DNA from: Corinectria fuckeliana
Taxonomy: Eukaryota > Ascomycota > Sordariomycetes > Hypocreales > Nectriaceae
Direction of reading: 5' to 3'
Length of the DNA: 64,000 bases
Assembly: GCA_019137255.1 (NCBI GenBank)
Contig: WPDH01000159.1
Span: forward strand, 168,825-232,824
In this document: piece by piece, positions 57,860-64,000 of the stretch
Layout: every line of letters starts with the position of its first letter
How positions within the stretch are numbered: the first letter of the stretch is position 1
The notes under the pieces: generated by a model
Seen by the model: the letters and a program-made list of their open reading frames with translations, nothing else
Told to the model about the DNA's origin: nothing
The model's database searches: none
Translations under genes and position numbers: made by a program

Positions 57860-58682
57860 GGTGTTGAGGTTTGGGTTGTGTGTGTTCTTGAGCTACGCCT
57901 GGCCAAACTACATGACGTGGAGGGTCTGAAGGTGATACAAATATGAGAAGGCTGAATAATTGGCGACATAGCGATGGGAAAATATGTTGCGTGAACTTTG
58001 CATACCACTAATTGAATGTTCAGAGCAAGCAAGCATTCTCATTTTGGGTATGACTGATGTGTTTGTAAGCCACGGTGTATATGAGCATATCCTGAAATCA
58101 TCGTCTAGCGTAGTTAGGAAGTCAGCCACTGCAGCATTTATCTGACTAAAGATATTACAATAGCTGACAGAATGCAAGAGAACTTGCAGAACTATTTTCT
58201 TGGGTGGAGAGGTACAGTATTACTCGTAAATCTGGGGCTTTCGTCGCTGGCCTCGGCGAAGTGACCTGAAGGGGACGTCAGTCATGGCATCCAAGTTAGT
58301 TATATAAGTAGAATACGGCGCTGAAACACACCTCCACCTGGGTAATTCAAAGAATGTAGACGATCAGTCGAACAGGCAATCAAAGCCCTATATTGTATCA
58401 TCCTAATATCCGTATTCAATTCAAGATGAAGGAAATCAACATAACCGATGCCTCCATCGTGCAGCCAACACTGACGTGGCAGTTCCCTCTACATGCAAAA
58501 AGACTTAGTCAAGCCGTTAGGGAACACAATGACTACATCAGGTCGGAATGAAACGAGGAGCTAAGGGACATGCGACTTAAATACTCAGTTCAGCTCAAGC
58601 TCTAGTTCAAAGCAAAGGCCTTTGTATCTCGAAAATCTGGATCTCATGCCAAGACCATCTCCAGCACTGCTCAGAGCGGTCT
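57860..58682. other. Intergenic region
   Basis: No gene recognised. Confidence 0.4.
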
Positions 58683-59874
58683 CTAGATGGTACCAAAGCC
58701 AGCAGTGCTCGCAACCGCCTTCGCTGCGCTGTACGTCGAGGCGCTAGCAACGTTCTTGCCGCTAAAGTTTTCGAGGAAATCGGTATCTGTTCCACTGAGA
58801 GTGCCAGAGCTTCCAAACCCGTTGACCTCGCAGGTGTGGCCCAGGTAGGTCGAGCACACGGCGTTGGCGCTCGCGCTAGGGCTGCTGAACAGCTTCCCTG
58901 ACCATCCGGATTCAATGGGAGTGTCCACGTTTTGGAAGACGTTTCCTTCAGCAACAACCATGCCGCCAGAATCAAGCTCAAAGGCGTGCCCCGGGTTGTC
59001 ATACCAGTAGTTGTTGACAGCGTGGAGCAGCGTGTTACCGGCTACCTTGGGAGATCGGCCGGAGGTGTGATAGACGTAGTTGTTCTTAAACGTGATCAAC
59101 TGATAATACGTAGTGAGCATTGAGGCAGATGGGGATAATGGTATTTTCAGAACTCACGTCGTTTGAACCAGTAAAATAAAGCCCCCAGTAGTGATAACCA
59201 TTGCAGGTAGCTGACCAGGAGGTGGTTCCGTCGATCTTGGAGTTCGAGATAGTCACCCGGTTGCTTGCATCGCTTCCAAGCACAATGTGCTGACGGCCAA
59301 TAAGTGACGTGGTAACATGATCGATCCAGACCAGGTCGACGTTGTTCAGGGTAATGGCATCACCACCCCAGACGTACTTCGGGTTGATGTTCGTGATGTG
59401 AACATTCTGGATGATGATGTTGCTTACGCCGCTCACGAGACGAAGGCCTTTGCCCTTAATGATACCTGCGCTGCCAACGCCGATGAGGGACTTGTTCGAC
59501 TTGACTGTAATTCCAAGAACACCGGCCTTGTCGTACGTCACGCTGACTTTAGCAGCATCCGGCTGATAGTTATCGCACCAGCCGTTCTGGTTGATGGCCG
59601 TCTGACACGCAGAAGCCGTTCCCCAGGGAGCGCATCCGGTCTCAGTGGAAGTACCTTCGCTGCCGGTGAAATCAAAGGTCCGGTCGAGGTAGATGACACG
59701 GGCCGAAGAGTCGCCCAAGTACGAGACCAGCTGAGCTGTAGTTGTAGGGTACACGGCAGTAGCAGAGCCGCCACCCGTGACGCCCTTGGCGAAACCCTCA
59801 GCGGCGCCAGTGACGGCGACGGCTGTCCGAACGAGTGCCGCAAGGGCGCCCGGAAACAGAAGGGCGGTTTTCAT
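58683..59874 (-). CDS. Secreted pectin lyase (polysaccharide lyase family 1)
   Basis: Exons (minus) 59,158-59,874 and 58,683-59,099, a 58-bp intron with GTGAGT and CAG, encode 377 residues. A signal peptide (MKTALLFPGALAALVRTAVA) precedes VTGAAEGFAKGVTGGGS, the usual start of fungal pectin lyases. Diagnostic motifs: NIIIQNVHITNINPKYVWGGDAI, VWIDHVTTSLIGRQHIVLG with the conserved Arg, YHYWGLYFTGSND and NNYVYHTSGRSPKV. Cysteines in CAPWGTASAC, WCDNY and CSTYLGHTCEV fit the fold's disulfides. The enzyme cleaves methylated pectin by beta-elimination outside the cell. It is the only intact gene in an otherwise decayed 9-kb region. Confidence 0.92.
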
Positions 59875-61076
59875 TGTTGAAGTCGCCGGATGGGTAAGGG
59901 GAGCAGCAGTATGTGAGCGAGTGGAATATTCCCAAGGGTCTAACGTTCTCAAACGGAAAGATATGTTTGGTTCCTGCATGTGAGTTATCTGGGGATAACA
60001 CATGCGGCTTTAATACCAGAGCCCAAAGATAGCGCGCATGGTCGGCACGGATGATGACCTCCGCTCAGCTCCATCTGGCAAGTATGTCCTCGTCGTCCGA
60101 AGGGCTGGATACTCAATTACTCCGCATCTCTCGGGACTCGTTGCCAAGCTTAATCCTTCGCCCCGTCTAGACCAAGGAGACATACCATCGGGTGTCATGC
60201 TGCATTTGTATGATTCGTGGACTTACTTACACAGTTCAGACATCCCTGTTGGCTGTTTTATCGTGCTCGGGCGGGGTTGTATTTAAGTCTATAATGTTTA
60301 AACGCGACGGTTAGATAGCCATTAAGGGTCTGAACAATCTCCGAGTGGCCCAATATTCGTTAGGTTCTAGAGCTTAAAGGCTTATTCATGACCTCGAGGA
60401 AACATTCCACAAATAAGAACTCGTAAGACTTCCCTCGGCCCAATGCACTCTGTGGCTCCATTCGGAGCTTTGACCGATACAGCACCATCTTTTCAAGGTC
60501 ATCCCTGGAAGCTTGTACTGGGGCGTTACAAACTCAAGTACACTAAAATGACTTGGTGCTGAGGAGGCCGGAGTTTAGGCTGAACTTGGACTGAAGTGCC
60601 GGCGGGGGCCTTCTTTTGGGATCGCATGTCCCTGTAGGTAGTCTAACGGACCAGTTCTGAGACGATGTCCTTGTTTGGGCCCTGGTTAGACTTTCCCATA
60701 TCAGAGGATCTGCCCTGCCGCTTTAGTCTAATCCTTCAATCCCATGACTGATAGGTATGCTAACTAACTCGGTAGAAAGAATCCATAGACCATGTAGAAG
60801 TCAGCTCTTCAGCGCCTAGCGGGTGAGAAGTTGCATATCAAAGTAAGTCAGTGTGAGGACTTCCCGTGGTTTACTATTCTTTACACGTCTACCTTTCTCA
60901 TTCGAACTAAATTCCATCATCATTCTTCGTTCATAGAGAAAAGGGCCTTGTACATGGACATGGAGTATAATGGTGCCCCTATCCCATGGTCCCTCAAGAA
61001 ACCATAGGCTAAGACTTAATACTAGTTCCACCAAGTGACCAAAGAAATAGAAGGCTTCTTAAGTACGTCCTAATAG
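59875..61076. other. Upstream region of pectin lyase and dispersed repeat
   Basis: Holds the pectin lyase promoter at the left. Around 60,520-60,710 is the second copy of the dispersed repeat. No gene recognised. Confidence 0.45.
60520..60710 (+). repeat. Dispersed repeat, copy 2
   Basis: Diverged match of 54,830-55,000 in the same orientation. Confidence 0.5.
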
Positions 61077-62230
61077 ATGACAATCATAACGTATTTTCAC
61101 GTAGGCAGTCCGGCACCTTGGGAGCTTCTCTCCGCTTGGAGGAACCACCGCCTCACAGTTGAACTCGGCATCGTTTCATCATTCGATATAAGGACGGACC
61201 TCGACGGTTACAGAAATATCCGCAGAGCGTATTTCAAGTTCCTAGAGCAAGGCTCCTCGGAAGCTGCTCTACCCGATCCACATATAGAGCACTTGAGGTG
61301 CTTTCAAAATCCTCCTACCGAGCCATTGGGGCTGGATAGGTGGAACTGGGAGAAGTGGAAGTTATTGGGAACAACGCCGCTCGAATTTGACTCTGGCAGA
61401 CCTTCAGATAGAGAAGATCAAGATACGCGCCATCTTCCCAAGGCAGAAGTCATCGACCGCCTCCTCATTCGCCGGCGATACTTTCGGAATATCAGTGCAA
61501 AGGCTCTCTCTCAGATGATCAAAGCTGCACCTGGTATTGAAGTCATTCACCTTGAGCGATGGTGCTACGGCCGGAGACGATTTGATAGAGAATGGGGTAG
61601 GCGTATGGTACTCCTCACCCTTGGAATGGATCATGCACACTCACATCCTATATCCTCTGCATTGCTCAGACATGAGTTGCCGCCTTTACTAAAGCAATTA
61701 AGCTTCTATGAAGAGGTCAGAACTATGTACCACCAGCTACCAGGGAAAAGAAGCTTCAAAATTAAATTACCACGATCAAACACCCCACTACTCAAGGCCA
61801 TGGTTGAAACCAGCCGCCACCTTGAACACCTACCTGTCTATCTCTTTCGCCATTGATGCCCGTGACTTCTTTTCGCCTAACCCACAACTCGACTGGGGGT
61901 TTCTGATAACCGTCGCACTGACATTGGATATACTGGTATCCCGTTAAAATGTCATGGTCAACGATCTGTTCGAGTGTACAGCTGAGGCCGCAAAGAAAAT
62001 GCCCAAGCTCAAGATACTTGAAATTTGGCACTGCAAGGCTGGAGAGGCTGGTATTTTCCGCTATGAGAAATCGGATAGGTCTAGCAACATTATCTGGCAA
62101 AGCACTTGGACCTTTAACATGTTAAAGCAGGTTAATCAGGCGTGGCAAGAGGTATTTGCCGAACTAGGCGGCGGCCTGTATGAATTTGGCGTAAAGGCTA
62201 TTAGCCTTCCACCCAGAGAAGTCGCGAGTT
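61077..62230 (+). pseudogene. Decayed DUF6546/F-box-associated fungal gene
   Basis: Reading-frame pieces follow the order of a known fungal uncharacterised family (DUF6546-type). ORF 61,077-61,856 includes RRYFRNISAKALSQMIKAAPG, IEVIHLERW and LPPLLKQLSFYEE. After a frameshift near 61,840 comes SISFAIDARDFFSP. An in-frame stop at about 61,945 follows, and then KKMPKLKILEIWHCKAGE, AGIFRYEKSDRSSNIIW and W-rich STWTF, to about 62,230. At least one shift and one stop break it. Recent decay is likely because the pieces are still highly readable. Confidence 0.6.
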
Positions 62231-62249
62231 GTTATCAGATCTTAAGCCT

Positions 62250-62365
62250 GGGGAGGGACTCACTTCTCCATGTACTCGCGGCCGGCGTTGCCAAACATCT
62301 GAGCAGCGCCCGGGACGTTGGTCACGCCCCTCGTCTCAGCCATCATCTTGGTGCTGGTGTTCTTT
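62250..62365 (-). pseudogene. Fragment of an SCPx-type peroxisomal thiolase
   Basis: The minus strand reads TRGVTNVPGAAQMFGNAGRE then YMEK, followed by a GTGAGT donor-like site. AxQMFGNAGREYMEKYG is characteristic of SCPx/nonspecific lipid-transfer thiolases. Only this piece remains, directly abutting the previous pseudogene. Confidence 0.5.
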
Positions 62366-62605
62366 AATATTATCTATTTACTACTTCCAGGAGCGCATTC
62401 AGCCAGGTTACCGGTGTGATGATGCTCTGCCTGTCTGGCTGTCTAGTGGGCCGTCGCCATCTTTATAAATAGAAAATCTCCGCGAATATGCTAACCATGG
62501 TAGACCCTTCATCGCGCGGTTGAGGGGGTCCCTATAAATTACCTAAAGTGGCCAGTCAGCCTCGGTGGGGGACTGCGACCTTGCCGCAGCGCCGGCCGCC
62601 TGGTC
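62366..62605. other. Spacer between gene fragments
   Basis: Nothing recognised; it may hold further decayed thiolase sequence. Confidence 0.3.
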
Positions 62606-62850
62606 ATGACTCTTCTCGGGGCTGTCGAGAATCGCTCCGTTGTGCAGCTTGGCCTGGCCGTCGAGGCCACATCCTCTACCGTCTCCCCCCACTACATGTC
62701 CATCTACACCCTCCGGGCCATCACTCTATCCGAACCCAAAGACTTCATCGAAGAAGAGGCCCGACGGCGGCTTTTCTGGATGATTTACTTGCTGGACAGA
62801 TAGGCGACAATCGCCACGGCGTTCGAATTGATGCATGTGTTGTTGAATGT
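62606..62850 (+). pseudogene. Fragment of a fungal-specific transcription factor domain
   Basis: Reads SVVQLGLAVEATSS ... SEPKDFIEEEARRRLFWMIYLLDR, then a TAG stop where homologues continue, then ATIATAFEL. The EARRRLFWxxYLLDR helix is the core of the Fungal_trans (PF04082) domain of Zn2Cys6 regulators. No zinc cluster or start region is present. Broken remnant. Confidence 0.6.
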
Positions 62851-64000
62851 TGGCCGGGCCCCTGGTGTGATATTTTGCGGATCTGATCACTGTGCTTGCT
62901 GAAGAATTCTGCTTACATGCTCTCTCTCGCTTTCTTCAGTTCTTATTTTTCTTTTTGCTTTAATTATTAGTAAGTAGTTAGAACTTTAAGTTTCTTTATT
63001 AGCTTTTAAGGTTTACCATCTATCTTTATTTAACTCTTTATACTTCTGGCTCTTCTCTAAAAATTATTTTATCCTTAGCTGTCAGCATTATAATACTACC
63101 TCCCGCTTTCACTCTGAACCTTTACTATGTAAACACTTTTCTCTTGCCCGGGACCGAGTCTCCCTCTTTTCGAGATCGCCCCGGGCTTGAGACTCCAGCG
63201 GGAGAGCGCTGGGTAAGTCAGTCAAGAGACCGATCTTAGTTTTTAGAGATGCATCAAGTGAAGAAGAGGGGTTTTATCCAACTAAAGTAGCGCCGGCCTC
63301 GCCTCAGCGTCACCCTGGCTACTCACACGGTTCCACTCATTGACAGAAGGGGGTCTAAGTAACCTAAATTTGGTTAAAATAGCGTAATAATAATAATAAT
63401 AATAACTACCTCCCGCTGTAGGTAATAACATGTCAGCCTGTCGGGTCTGGTCAAGACCTCAACCGGCCCTAATTCTAACCACTTCTCAGCCTTCGCCACG
63501 AGCAGCGCAGGCTTCTGGACAATATCTCTGGCTGGGTGAGGCCGGGTACTCTGACGGCGCTGATGGGAGTGAGCGACAGTCACACCGGTCGAAGATAATT
63601 GCGGAGTGGAACGATCCCAACTCCGACCTTTAGATTTTCGTGACAATCTATAATATACATATAACAACTCGGCTAGACCAATCAGCGTTCAAGTTTTTAC
63701 GTATACGTTATCGTTTTTTTCTTCTGGGTTTTCTGGTCTGTGCGTGGTCTGTTTTTCTGGTACGTGTGTGATCTGTAATTTCGCTTATTCCGTCTTCAGA
63801 TGAAGCTTTTCCCCCTATTTGACTGACTGACCTTTGAGCTCTTAATCTAACAGACCTTTAAGCTCCTGATTGACTGACTGACTGACTGGCTAACTAGCTT
63901 GCTTATTGGCTTGCTAATTAGCTAACTAACTGACTAACTGACTAACTAACTAACTGACTAACTGACTAACTGACTAACTGACTAACTGACTAACTGACTA
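62851..64000. other. Gene-free window end with microsatellites
   Basis: AT-rich segment (62,940-63,090), an ATA/ATT triplet array at about 63,386-63,405 and a long imperfect CTAACTGA/GACT repeat at about 63,868-64,000 that runs off the window. A duplicated CTACCTCCCGCT motif at 63,096 and 63,407 flanks about 300 bp. No gene recognised. The repeat is not the usual fungal TTAGGG telomere. Confidence 0.55.

Noticed and set aside
59317..59880. 187-codon plus-strand frame
   Set aside because: Antisense to the pectin lyase gene.
63374..63667. Possible solo LTR or gag-like frame near the window end
   Set aside because: Flanking TG...CA ends and a target duplication were not convincing, and the frame includes a poly-Ile run from an ATT microsatellite.
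1..64000. CRISPR array, bacterial operon or prophage signals
   Set aside because: Intron-bearing fungal genes throughout; no regularly spaced repeats with unique spacers and no prokaryotic operon structure.
1..64000. Secondary-metabolite gene cluster
   Set aside because: No polyketide synthase, NRPS, terpene cyclase or P450 was found near the dehydrogenases and regulator.

Overview
The window is nuclear DNA of a filamentous ascomycete (Pezizomycotina), probably a plant-associated one. Reasons: protein genes are split by short (43-110 bp) GT-AG introns with CTNAC-like branch sites; families typical of these fungi are present (HET domain, Zn2Cys6 regulators, CorA-like, fungal AAAP permease, pectin lyase); and two AT-rich, stop-riddled blocks carry the C-to-T/G-to-A signature of repeat-induced point mutation (RIP). 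The exact genus cannot be read from the sequence. Exon structures were worked out by hand from reading frames and splice signals. All lists below keep frame, but no transcript was available.

Layout. 1-6,240: RIP-bleached LTR-retrotransposon-like DNA, including a 2,327-bp tandem duplication. 6,390-8,370: a flavin-reductase-like gene bracketed by oppositely oriented copies of a small inverted-repeat element. 8,500-9,400: a broken protein kinase. 9,585-12,355: a membrane-anchored secreted protein and a secreted periplasmic-binding-protein-like gene, with an unresolved poly-C gap between them. 12,495-14,340: a RIP-mutated 1.85-kb DNA transposon with 41-bp inverted repeats and TA target duplications. 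14,552-18,484: a Zn2Cys6 regulator and a Gfo/Idh/MocA dehydrogenase. 18,800-29,300: F-box remnant, tiny 69-residue gene, CorA-like membrane protein, kinase-vWA fusion and NTF2-like protein. 30,618-38,530: metabolic genes (FAH-fold hydrolase, amino-acid permease, L-2-hydroxyglutarate dehydrogenase-like, cyclase family). 40,623-53,382: HET protein, phosphatidylserine decarboxylase, two short-chain dehydrogenases and a secreted protein of unknown function. 54,500-64,000: gene-poor DNA with one intact pectin lyase among at least five decayed gene pieces (rRNA methyltransferase, beta-propeller, DUF6546/F-box-like, SCPx-type thiolase, transcription factor) and microsatellites, resembling a subtelomeric or accessory margin.

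How the genes may work together. The regulator at 14.5 kb and the dehydrogenase at 17.3 kb lie head-to-tail and could be a small catabolic unit. The FAH-fold hydrolase and the amino-acid permease are convergent with 119 bp between stop codons. The HET and kinase-vWA proteins belong to families linked to signalling and non-self recognition, but nothing here shows that they cooperate. I did not find a convincing new multi-gene system. The most distinctive items are a 15-nt exon inside a zinc cluster, a 20-nt frame-restoring GT...AG insert in the cyclase gene, the missing active-site loop in the FAH-fold protein, and the kinase-vWA fusion.
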